From: CAVTOO01 sp963736355
Lineage (GTDB): Bacteria; Pseudomonadota; Alphaproteobacteria; Rhizobiales; Xanthobacteraceae
NCBI GenBank assembly: GCA_963736355.1
Contig: CAVTOO010000007.1
Span: 1-64,000 of the forward strand
DNA length: 64,000 bases
Direction: 5' to 3'
Part shown: positions 8,393-17,570 of the stretch, piece by piece
Layout of the letters: the number at the start of each line of letters is the position of its first letter
Numbering within the stretch: the stretch's first letter is position 1
Notes under the pieces: model-generated
What the model was told of the DNA's origin: nothing
The model's input: only the letters and a program-made list of their open reading frames with translations
Database searches by the model: none
Translations under genes and position numbers: made by a program

Positions 8393-10260
8393 TTACCGGA
8401 TCACAAATTCGACGCGGCGGTTCTTCGCCTTGTTGTCCGCGCCCTTGTTGGGCACCAGCGGACGCGAGAAGCCGAAGCCCTGCGACGTCAGACGCGCGCC
8501 GTCGGCGCCCGCCTCTTTCAAAGCGCTCACCACCGCGGCCGCGCGCGCCTGGCTGAGACGCTGATTGTTGAGCGTCGCGCCATCGCCGTCGGCGTGGCCT
8601 TCAATCGCAACATCGAGCGAGCCGCAATCCTTCAGCGCACCGGCAATGGCGCGCAGCAGCGGCTCACTCTCGGCGGCAATCTCCGAACGCGAGCGCTTGA
8701 ACAGCACCATGCGCCCGCCGACGGCCGTCGTGACCTTGTCCTTGCACGATTGCGCCGGAGCGTTGGCAGCTTCGGGCGCGCGCACGACCACAGGCGCCGG
8801 TGTCGGTGTCGGTGCAGCCACAGGTGCCGGCGTGGGACGTCGCAATCAGATCGGGCGACAGCGGCGGCGCTTCGGGCGGATCGGGCATGCGCGCGGGCTG
8901 CGGCGCGGTCACACCTTCTGCGGCGGCGACATTGATGCCCGCCGCCTGCAGGGCGTTGCGAACCGCATTGAGCGCGTCCTGCGTCGCTGCCTTGCCGCTC
9001 AACGCCAGGGCTGCGTCACGGATCTCGCCGCGTCCCTCGTCGAGCGTGACGACGGCGGCTGTGGCAGCCGCGACATTGGCGGCGTAATTCGACGGCGCGC
9101 CATCGCCGATGAATTGCTCATCGCGCACGGCTGCGCCTCCCGCCACACTGCGCGCAGCGGCGACATTGGCTTCACGCTTCGCTGCATCAGGCACCGCGCC
9201 GCGCAGCACCAGCCCCTGCGCGCCCTTGTCGATCGACCACAGATAAGGCGAGACAATCGGCGGGCCGATCTCGCCCCCCGCGATGCGCGCGCCGGAGGGC
9301 GGACTGCGCAGGGCGTTTGCGAGAGCGATATGATTGGCGACATCGCTGGCGCGTCCCCGCAGCGTCAGCGCGAGGTCGGACAGCGCGGCCGTACCGTCGC
9401 TCATACGCGCCAATTGTTCGAGCGCGAACGTTGCAATCGGAAAGAAACCCATCCGGCGCACCGTCGCCGAGTTCGATGCGCGAGGTCACCTGCGCGCCCG
9501 GAATCAATCGCGTCGCATTGGCGATGATCTGCGTGCGCATGGCGTCATCGGGCGCAAAACCGTCCAGAATGACGCCATTGCCGTTGCGCGTCGCACTGAA
9601 CACAAACGGAGACACGCGCGGCGGAATCACATTGGCCGAACTCAGCGAAAATCCCGGCGGCACCGCCTTCAAGGCCGCGACGAACGCCGCGTATCCCTCG
9701 CGGGTCGCCGCCCGCCCGCTGATCGTCAGCGTCGTGTTTGACAGCGAAGCATCGCCTTCGGCCAGCCGGCCGAGTTGCGTCAGTGCGTAGCTGACCGCGA
9801 CGCCGAAATCCTTCGGCGCGCCGTCGCCCAGTTCAAGCTTCGATTCCACGCCGACACCCGGCGCGATGGCAGCCGCCGCGACCCGTATCTGCTGGCGCGC
9901 ACCGTCGTCCGGGGCATAGCCCTGCAGCGTGATCCCGGCGGCGGAGCGCTGGGCGCTCCAGGTGTAGGGATTGCGCGGCGGCAGCACATCGCCCTCGCCG
10001 CTGACGCGACGGACACCGCGCGTATCGGCAGCCGCATCGATCGCCGAGATTTTTGCGCCGGGCGACGGCGCGGCGCTGACAATGCGCGCATCGCGGCCGG
10101 AGATGTCGGCGCGGGCCCAGGACTGGCCCCGCTGCGCCATCTGCTCATTGGCCCGCGTGGTCAGGTCGATCTTGACCGCGACCCCTGTCGTCAGATTGGC
10201 CAGGACCCAGATTACAGCAAGCGGGATCAGGCCCCACAGCCAGGCGCGCGCATTCCGCAT
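8393..10260 (-). CDS. OmpA-family envelope protein with three internal repeats (two frameshifts)
   Basis: About 620 residues. An N-terminal membrane anchor (LWGLIPLAVIWVLANLTTG) is followed by three related ~140-residue units. Each begins with a P-[YF]-x-[WF]-S strand and contains a GDGAP motif followed by a BON-like segment (LTISGRA, LTLRGRA, LALSGKA). A Pro/Ala linker leads to a C-terminal OmpA-like peptidoglycan-binding domain (IEGHADGDGATLNNQRLSQA to NRRVEFVIR). The organisation resembles mycobacterial ArfA/OmpATb and rhizobial OmpA-BON proteins. It probably sits in the inner membrane with its repeats and OmpA domain in the periplasm. Frameshifts near 9440 and 8840 are bridged here, and the flanking repeats make the joins clear. 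Confidence 0.82.
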
Positions 10261-10500
10261 CGAAAACCCATCCCCGATCTCCGGTTCCCGGATATCCGGT
10301 CACCCCCAAGGCTTCAAACGGTGAGTCTCGAAGCCCCTGTGGATTGAAACCTCCGGGTCCGGCCCTGTCCAGCTTTGAATGGCCGCACGCTGCCGCGGTG
10401 GAAATCTATTGTTGCACCGCAGCAAAATCGCCCATTGTCCGTTCAGCCGCCGTTGTCCATTCAACGCGACAAGCGCACACGGCTGCGTTATTGAGGCGCG

Positions 10501-11664
10501 ATGAAGCTCATCACGACAACAGCAGACCTCGCATCCGCCTGCCAGCGGCTCGCGACGCACGCATCGATCACCGTCGATACCGAATTCCTGCGCGAGACCA
10601 CCTATTACCCGCTCCTCTGCGTGGTGCAGATGGCGAGCGCGGAGGAAGCCGTGGTTGTCGATGCATTGGCCGAGGGCATCGATCTCGCATCCTTCTTCGA
10701 ACTGATGACCGACGAGCGCGTGACCAAGGTTTTTCACGCCGCGCGGCAGGACATCGAAATCATCTGGAATCTGTCGGGTAAGTTGCCGCATCCGGTGTTC
10801 GACACGCAGGTCGCCGCCATGGTGCTCGGCTATGGCGACAGCATCGCCTACGATCAACTGGTGGAGCGCGTCAGCGGTCACCGCCCGGACAAGACGCTTC
10901 GCTTCACCGACTGGAGCAAGCGTCCGCTCTCCGCCGAACAGCTCGAATACGCCGTCTCCGACGTCACCCATCTGCGCGACGTCTTCAACGCGCTCTCCGC
11001 CGATCTCGAAAAGCGCGGCCGCACCGATTGGGTGAAGGAGGAGATGGAGGTGCTCACCTCGCGTGACACCTATGACGTCGACCCCGAGCGCGCCTGGGAG
11101 CGCTTGAAGACCCGCGTGCGCAAGCCGAAGGATCTCGCCGTGCTGATCGAGGTCGCCGCATGGCGCGAGCGCGAGGCGCAGACGCGCGACGTGCCGCGCG
11201 GCCGCATTTTGAAAGACGACGCCGTCGGCGATATCGCCACGCAGGCCCCGACCACGCTGGAACGGCTCGCGGGCTTGCGCTCGCTGCCCAAGGGCTTCGA
11301 CCGGTCGCGCTGGGGTCAGGATATCATCGACGTGGTGAAGCGCGGGCTTGCGCGGGATCCGCAAACGCTGCCGCCGATGGACAAACCGCGGAACAACGGC
11401 AACGGTCAGGCGACGGTGGAATTGCTGAAAGTTCTGCTGCGCATGACCGCGGAGCGCCACGGCGTCGCCGCCAAGGTCATCGCCACGGTGGACGATCTCG
11501 AACAGATCGCCGCCGACGATCAATCCGATGTCGGCGCGTTGCATGGCTGGCGGCGGGAATTGTTCGGCGACAACGCACTCGCGCTCAAGCACGGACGTCT
11601 GGCGCTCGCCGTCGAGAAAAATCGCGTCGTCTCGGTGATGCGCGAGACGAAGGCCGCCGACTGA
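10501..11664 (+). CDS. rnd: Ribonuclease D
   Basis: A 387-residue 3'-5' exoribonuclease of the DEDD superfamily, acting on tRNA 3' ends and other small RNAs. The exonuclease residues are in place: Asp and Glu in VDTEFLRE, Asp in HAARQDIEI and the Tyr/Asp pair in YAVSDVTHLRD. The HRDC domain follows (REREAQTRDVPRGRILKDDA region). The gene is uninterrupted and of normal length. It is divergent from the OmpA-family gene across a 240-base region, where both promoters should lie. That region shows no other feature. Confidence 0.93.
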   Translation: MKLITTTADLASACQRLATHASITVDTEFLRETTYYPLLCVVQMASAEEAVVVDALAEGIDLASFFELMTDERVTKVFHAARQDIEIIWNLSGKLPHPVFDTQVAAMVLGYGDSIAYDQLVERVSGHRPDKTLRFTDWSKRPLSAEQLEYAVSDVTHLRDVFNALSADLEKRGRTDWVKEEMEVLTSRDTYDVDPERAWERLKTRVRKPKDLAVLIEVAAWREREAQTRDVPRGRILKDDAVGDIATQAPTTLERLAGLRSLPKGFDRSRWGQDIIDVVKRGLARDPQTLPPMDKPRNNGNGQATVELLKVLLRMTAERHGVAAKVIATVDDLEQIAADDQSDVGALHGWRRELFGDNALALKHGRLALAVEKNRVVSVMRETKAAD

Positions 11665-11677
11665 CCGGCGGAATTAA

Positions 11678-12052
11678 TTACGGACGGGACGAGACGTCGA
11701 ACACCTGGACCGCCAGACGCCCAAAGGCCGTCGGCGAAATGACCTGCACGGTCTGCATCGGCCGGGTGTATTCCGGAGCCGGCGTCACGATAGCCTCGGC
11801 CCGCGCCTCTCTCACATTGCGGAACTCTTTGGCGCGATCGTTGCCGGCAACACGCGCGATAGCCGGCTGGACTTGCGGCTGAGTCTGCGGCGGCACGCCA
11901 ATGGTCGGATTTTTCGCTGCCGCCAGAACTGTTGCGGACTGCTGTGCCGCTTCCCGCGTGATCGGAATAACGCGGATCGGCTTTAAGTCTTCGGCGTAGC
12001 TGGCGCTGGCGGTTGTGAGCAGCACGAGGGCGGCAGTGACGAAGATGTTCAT
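11678..12052 (-). CDS. Secreted hypothetical protein
   Basis: A 124-residue protein with a clear signal peptide (MNIFVTAALVLLTTASASYA, cleavage likely after SYA) and a polar, Ala/Pro/Gln-rich mature part with no recognised domain. It is convergent with rnd, 13 bases between stops. I cannot assign a role. Confidence 0.6.
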   Translation of the reverse strand: MNIFVTAALVLLTTASASYAEDLKPIRVIPITREAAQQSATVLAAAKNPTIGVPPQTQPQVQPAIARVAGNDRAKEFRNVREARAEAIVTPAPEYTRPMQTVQVISPTAFGRLAVQVFDVSSRP

Positions 12053-12152
12053 GGCTTGGTTTCGCCTGGCTTTGAACTGACTGCCATATCAATGCGCAGG
12101 CGGGCTGTTGGTTCCTTTTTCACCTCTTCCCGGGATTGCTTAGATAATTTGT

Positions 12153-12190
12153 CATCACCGGGCCGGCGCGCAGCGCCGTGACCCGGTGAT
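12153..12190. repeat. Intergenic palindrome
   Basis: ATCACCGGG pairs with CCCGGTGAT around a GC-rich core. This is the style of the short 'ACCCGG' palindromes scattered in Bradyrhizobium-type genomes. Confidence 0.7.
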
Positions 12191-12228
12191 CCATCTTCAC
12201 TCCCTGCCTCGCCCGGCAACCAAACTGG

Positions 12229-12251
12229 ATGGCCGGGTCAAGCCCGGCCAT
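12229..12251. repeat. Intergenic palindrome (repeat D)
   Basis: A perfect 9-bp inverted repeat, ATGGCCGGG and CCCGGCCAT, with a 5-base loop. It lies just downstream of the YciI-family gene and could act as a weak terminator for it. Typical dispersed palindrome of this bacterial group. Confidence 0.8.
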
Positions 12252-12281
12252 GACAAGCACTGTAAAACCAACAGCCTCCCC

Positions 12282-12713
12282 CTACCGCCCCGTCAGCTTG
12301 GCGCGAATTTCCTCTTCCTGCTTTTTGACTTCCGGCGTCAGCGCCTCACCGAAATCTTCCGACTCGTAAAACGGCCGGATCTCGATCTCGCTCGGGCCGG
12401 GCATCGGGTTGGGGCAACGCTTCACCCACGCCACCGCCTCGTCCATGTCCTTGACGTTCCATATCCAGAACCCGGCGATCAGTTCGCTTGTCGCGGCGAA
12501 CGGTCCGTCCTTGACGCTGCGGCTCGCGCCGTCGAACGCGACGCGCTTGCCGTGTGACGACGGCTTCAGTCCGTCGCCGGACACCATGATGCCGGCATCA
12601 GTCAGCTCCATGTTGAATTTGCCCATCGCCTCCAGCATCGCGGCCGTCTCGGCCGTCGGCATCATCCCCGCTTCGCTGTCCTTCGTGGCTTTCACGATCA
12701 CCATGACGCGCAT
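12282..12713 (-). CDS. YciI-family (DGPF domain) protein
   Basis: A 143-residue protein of the YCII/DGPF ferredoxin-like fold. It shows the hallmark DGPFAATSELIAGFWIW segment (here K-DGPF) preceded by MRVMVIVKATKDSEAG. Such proteins often accompany ECF sigma factors, but no sigma gene is adjacent here. The start is supported by a GAGGAG ribosome-binding site. Biochemical role unknown. Confidence 0.85.
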   Translation of the reverse strand: MRVMVIVKATKDSEAGMMPTAETAAMLEAMGKFNMELTDAGIMVSGDGLKPSSHGKRVAFDGASRSVKDGPFAATSELIAGFWIWNVKDMDEAVAWVKRCPNPMPGPSEIEIRPFYESEDFGEALTPEVKKQEEEIRAKLTGR

Positions 12714-12870
12714 TGGTCCGTCTCCTCTGGTTCCACAAGCCTGACGGCTTCCTGCAGATAAGACGAACCGGCGGCGCCGGGTCCGACATCGGGGGACATT
12801 TATTTAAGCCGGCCAAATCACACGGCTGTCGTCGTCCGCGAACGCGGACATGTCAGGGATTATGCGCCGG

Positions 12871-14076
12871 CTACTGATCCCGCCTCGCATTGAACTCAAC
12901 TGCTGCAAAGATTTTCCGCGTGTTGTCGGGCAGCGCAGACGCGGTCCGCGTCTTGCTCTTGTCCACCTTCGCCAGCTGGATTTTCGGCGCGCGGTAGTGC
13001 GTGGCATATTCCCGGCCGTCGATCGGAGCCACATGCGGTGCATCGCGATGAAGATACGGCCGACCGATTCCGAACTGCTTGCCGTTCTCGTCGATCCACT
13101 TCCATAAAAGATCGGAGGAAACCCATCGCTGCGATCGCGTCGTGCCTTTGACGCTCACGACATCGGCCGCAAGCCCGTGACCGTATCCGCCGCGCAAGCT
13201 GCCGCCATGGTACGATCTGTTGCTCGCGGCCTTCTGGCCCGCCGCAATCCCCTGACGATAGTCATCGCGAAATGCGCTGGTAATTCCAGGCGACAGACCG
13301 GCCTGTTCCGCCGCGAGAAGCGTATAGAGAAGCTTCCTCTTGAAAGTCCGATCCATGCCTCCGATCACATATTTGGCCAGGGGCTTGCCGACTTTTTCCG
13401 CAGCGTGCGGATCCTTCCACGTAAAGTCCGCATCGACGAGTTTGGTAAAACTTCTGGTGACAATTCTCGTTTTGCCCTTTCGCTTGACTGTCACTTTCCT
13501 CAGTTCGACGACCTTGTTGGTGTCCTGCTTCGGCGTCCGCTGGTACAGAGCCCACAAATATTGATCGATGCAGATGTCCGCGACCAGGCAATCTTCGGGG
13601 GCCGCGATCGGGCTGACCGGCACCATGAGCACATTCGGCAACAAGTCCCTGGTGGGCGCGGTCGTCACGGAAACGGGCATTGGCGGGAGCATGGGCAAAG
13701 GCGGCGTTTCGATGAAAAGTCTCTGCGATGGATCGGCCGACGCAACAACAAACGGTTTTGGTTCAGGCGATGTCGGCGCGATATCGGGCGCCACCGCTGG
13801 CGCCGGGGAGTTGGATACAGAAGGATGGTGCGGTTCCACATCGGCATTGCTGACAGCGATGTCGGCAATGACGGGGTCCTGCAGCGCCTCCGGTTCCTTG
13901 GAGTTCAAAGCATGTGCGGCGTTCGAAGCGTGTGAGACGATGGGAGGATAGTCGATCGAACGCGCGTCCGCCCTCTCGACGCCGGGCGCACTGAGGCTGG
14001 CAAGCAAGGCGACGAATCCACCCATGAGAATGAATGTTCCGCACCACGCCATTCTCGATGACCATTGCGGGTTCAT
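12871..14076 (-). CDS. Membrane-anchored D,D-carboxypeptidase-like (peptidase M15 fold) protein
   Basis: About 401 residues from ATG 14076, chosen because it follows an AAGGGGA sequence and immediately precedes the membrane segment CGTFILMGGFVALLASL. The next ~130 residues are Pro/Ala/Ser-rich and probably disordered. The C-terminal domain has VanY/M15-like metal motifs: TSAFRDDYRQGIA, then GYGHGLAADVVS (His and Asp ligands) and RDAPHVAP in place of the usual E-x-x-H motif. Probable role: periplasmic cell-wall peptide hydrolysis. Because the catalytic Glu is not obvious, it may be a non-catalytic relative. An upstream extension to 14193 is possible but looks non-coding. Confidence 0.65.
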   Translation of the reverse strand: MNPQWSSRMAWCGTFILMGGFVALLASLSAPGVERADARSIDYPPIVSHASNAAHALNSKEPEALQDPVIADIAVSNADVEPHHPSVSNSPAPAVAPDIAPTSPEPKPFVVASADPSQRLFIETPPLPMLPPMPVSVTTAPTRDLLPNVLMVPVSPIAAPEDCLVADICIDQYLWALYQRTPKQDTNKVVELRKVTVKRKGKTRIVTRSFTKLVDADFTWKDPHAAEKVGKPLAKYVIGGMDRTFKRKLLYTLLAAEQAGLSPGITSAFRDDYRQGIAAGQKAASNRSYHGGSLRGGYGHGLAADVVSVKGTTRSQRWVSSDLLWKWIDENGKQFGIGRPYLHRDAPHVAPIDGREYATHYRAPKIQLAKVDKSKTRTASALPDNTRKIFAAVEFNARRDQ

Positions 14077-14353
14077 GATCCCATTCCCCTTGCGAAGAAT
14101 CCGCGTCGACGAATTGCACAGCAAGCCATGTGAAATCCGATTTTTGGCATCAAGTGCACTGAAGAAAACCGGGGTATTTTCCGAACACGCCACCCGAATG
14201 CAATGGGCATCTCAGCCGGGCGGTACAGCTCACTTGTCTTTGAGTTACCAGAATATCTTTGAGTGACCAGAATAGCATCGGAAAATCAGATTGGCCTCCC
14301 CTGACATCGACCTTCCCAGGTTCCATCTGCGGCAAAGTTAACGCGGCACCCCT

Positions 14354-15893
14354 TTACCACCAGCCTCGTGGCGGCGGAGCACGATAGGGCTGGCCGCCAC
14401 GTTGCCACGGGTTGTAAGGCTGGAAACCCCTGTTGCGCGAGAAAAGCGTGTCGAAGCCGTTATCACCATCGCTCGCAACGAGAACATCGGCGGTCGGGCG
14501 TGCGTGTGATGAAGCCGCCCTGCGGCTGCTTGCTCAGCACGGCAACGAACTCGGTGCGATAGTTGGTCTCGGCGCTGAGTGGCTCATCCGAAATGACGAT
14601 CGAGGATCTCGGCAATGCGGTTGGCGCGATACGATTGAGGACTTCCTGCGGAATCGTGATGCGGTCGAGCGCATCCTTGCCGTCATCGCTACCCTCGATC
14701 GTGACCGCGTTCCAGCGCAGTCCCGCATCGTTGCGCGCCAGAGCCGTGAACACATGCGTACCGATTGGCTTTTCGGGATTCCGGATCGTGACCGGAACTT
14801 CGATGCTCGTATCGAACACCTCACCGCCGCCGTCGGGCGCGGGCTTGTGCGTATTACGTCGCACGTAAAGCTTGCGTGTTGCGCGACTGATGTAAATTGA
14901 GACGGGCTCGAGCGCGAGCTTCGCGTCGCTCGCCGCTTTGGCGGTGCTGGCCTTGTTGACCTCAGCCGCCTTGGCAGCATCCTTGGCAGCGGCGGGATCG
15001 AGCTTCGAGGCCGCGTCGGCTTTTGCAGCAGCCAGCTGCGTTTCGAGTTCGGCAACCTTCGTGGCCGCCTTTTGCTTGAGATCCTCGGCCCGTTTCGTGG
15101 CCTGCTCGGTCTTGGCTGTTGTCAGCGCCTTGTTGGCGTAAGCGAGTTCGGCATCGGCGCGCGTTTTGAGCCCCTCCAGTTTGCGCAGCGATATCTTGAG
15201 CGATGCCGCATCTCGCACCGCTGTCGCTGCGGCTTTCTTGGCCTCGTCGGCCACCTTGGCGGCTTCCGTAGCCGCGCGGACGAGTATCTCGACGCGTGCC
15301 GGAGCAGCAGCCAGGGCCTCCGCGTTCGGCACGAGCAGCGCTGGATGGGAGACGTCGACCGGCTCGGCGTCGTGCGGCGATATGATCACGCGCATTCCGA
15401 TCCGCGTCGTGTCGAAGAGTTTCTCCGCAAAGCCGAAAGGCATCCGCACGCATCCGTGCGAGGCCGCATATCCCGGCAGCGGCCCGCCATGCAGCGCGAT
15501 CCCGTTCCATGTGATGCGCTGCATGTGCGGCATCCAGGCATCGTCGTACATATTCGAGCGGTGGTCCTTTTTCCTCTCAAGAACGGCGAAGACGCCCGCA
15601 GGCGTCTCGCGTCCCGTCGTGCCGGTCGATACCGGTGAGCGCACGATCCAGCCGTCGGCGTCATAGAACGTAATCTGCTGGGATTTGATCGACACGATCG
15701 CCATGATCGGCTCGCCTGCGTCGCGCGGCGCTCGCACCTCGCTGGTCTGCGCAGGACGCGCCCTTTGCTTTTGAGCTAAAGCGTCAACGCCCGGCGCCAC
15801 CAGTGCGGCGAACGCGGCAAACGTCATGAGCGCGGGACGGCTCCACCGACGCGTCATCATGGTGGATGGCGCCGTCGCATTTCCGTTGACCAT
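14354..15893 (-). CDS. L,D-transpeptidase (YkuD) with coiled-coil and degenerate second YkuD-like region (one frameshift)
   Basis: About 512 residues, exported (hydrophobic segment LMTFAAFAALVAPGVDALA). The first YkuD domain spans roughly residues 60-175 and has the catalytic motif HGGPLPGYAASHGCVRM, so it can form or exchange L,D cross-links in peptidoglycan or attach lipoproteins. A long Ala/Lys/Glu-rich coiled coil (about 205-320) follows. A second YkuD-like region (SIYISRATRKLYVRRN, PIGTHVFTALARND) lacks the S-H-G-C motif. One apparent base insertion near 14488 hides the true C-terminus, ending YRAPPPRGWW. The frame closes at 14354. Confidence 0.82.
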
Positions 15894-16025
15894 GCCCTGC
15901 CCTATCTGAACCTGTCCGCGCGTGATTCGACTCTAAACGTCAGATTGCGACTTTACCACGACCACGGCGATGATGGGACCAGCCTCACGTGCGGAACCGA
16001 CGTGAAGGCGGGCGATGTGTCGCGC

Positions 16026-17538
16026 CTACTTCGCCTCGACCGCAGCCGAGCGCCCGATCAGCTTGCACAATTGCTTGAAGCGGCTGGTGGTGCGGTCGCC
16101 GGAAAGATCCGCCGCCGTGCCGTGGGCGAAGCGCAGGGTGAGCTTGCGACCACGGGCGCGGAAAGTCACCTTGCCCAGCACACCCGCCTGCCCCGCCGAG
16201 ATCAGATGCCCGATGCGGAACAGCGTGCCGAGCACGCGCGCGCGCTCGATCTGCTTCGGTGTCAGCAGCTTGTCGAACAATGGCGAGCGGTATTCGTCCG
16301 ACAGCCCCGCATAGCGATAGAACACCGTCAGCGCGAGGAATGCGCGGCCTTCATGGCTGATCTCGCCGAAATTCGCGTTGGCGATCAGGTTGAAGGATTG
16401 CTCGCCGCGGTAATCGGGATGCGCGCGCCAGCCGATATCCGCGAGCAGGCAGCCGGCGTGGCGCAATCGCTTTTCGACCACCGTTTCCTTCTGCTTCGCC
16501 GCGCGCATGAAGCGGTCGCTCCAGGCGATCAGTTCGTCGCCATGCTTGGGCGAGCGCGAGCGCAGATTGTTCAGCGTGCGCGCGGCGGCCATCAGGCCGT
16601 CCTGCTTGCGCTCGCGCGTCGGCAGCATCTCGTAGAGCAGACCTTCGCGCACGCCATAGACGGAGATGACGATCCGCTTCGGCTTGGCGACGCGGATCAG
16701 ATGTTCGAGCACGAGCGCGGCATAGGCCAGCAGCGGACGCCGCGCGCCGGCAATGGCGTCGATGTCCAGCATGCCCTTGACCGGCGCAAGCCGCCGCACG
16801 CGTCGCGCGAACGCCAGCGCCTGCTTGGCGGGAATGGTGTAGCCGTGCATCACGCGCAACGGATATTTCGTCTGCGTCATGTGCAGCCGCGCCAGCGCGC
16901 GCCAGGTGCCGCCGACCGCGTAGAAATCGCGGCCCCGGCAAGCCTTGAGCTGCGGCGCGCGGGCGATTTCGTCGCGCACGATGCGGTCGGCGCGCTTCAG
17001 CGACTTGTGCGCCATGTCCTGCAAAGCGAGACCGCCGAGCGGCAGCGACACGCCGGAGCGGATGCGGTGACCCGATACATCGATCAGTTCGAGCGAGCCC
17101 CCGCCAAGATCGCCGACGAAGCCGTCGGCGCCTTCGATGCCGGAGACGACGCCAAGCGCCGACAGATGCGCTTCCTGCGTGCCGGTCAGCACACGAACCG
17201 GAACGCCGCAGATGCGTTCGGCGCGCTCGATAAAAGCAGGCCCGTTGTCGGCTTCGCGGCAGGCGGCCGTCGCCACGGCGAAGATGCGGCTGACCTTCAT
17301 GATCTTGCACAGACCACGGAAACGCTTCAGCGCGGCCAGCGCCTTGGTCACGGCATCGGCCGGGAGTTGCCCGGTCGTGCGCACTTCGCGGCCAAGGCCG
17401 CACAGCGTTTTTTCGTTGAAGATGGGCGTCAGGCTGCGGACGAGCCCGTCATAGACGACAAGACGGACGGAATTGGAGCCGATGTCGATGACGGCGACAG
17501 CGCCCTTGTTCGAACTCCTGTTCGAACTCTTGCTGCAC
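16026..17538 (-). CDS. ppx: Exopolyphosphatase, Ppx/GppA family (5' frameshift)
   Basis: Hydrolyses the ends of inorganic polyphosphate and/or pppGpp. The actin-like fold shows phosphate-1 VIDIGSNSVRLVVYDG, ATAACREADNGPAFI, and phosphate-2 GDLGGGSLELIDV. The remaining C-terminal part (HD-like, GCLLADIGWRAHP) is intact to the stop at 16026. The frame with IDIGSNS has no start codon between the upstream stop and the motif, so an indel is present near 17505. GTG 17538 in the neighbouring frame is a reasonable start, but this is uncertain. The gene lies directly after ppk on the same strand, pairing polyphosphate synthesis and breakdown. Confidence 0.85.
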
Positions 17539-17570
17539 CGCCGGTCGCGGCGCGAGCGCGAGCCGCAGGC

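Noticed and set aside
10300..11592. A 430-residue minus-strand reading frame
   Set aside because: Antisense to intact rnd; shadow frame.
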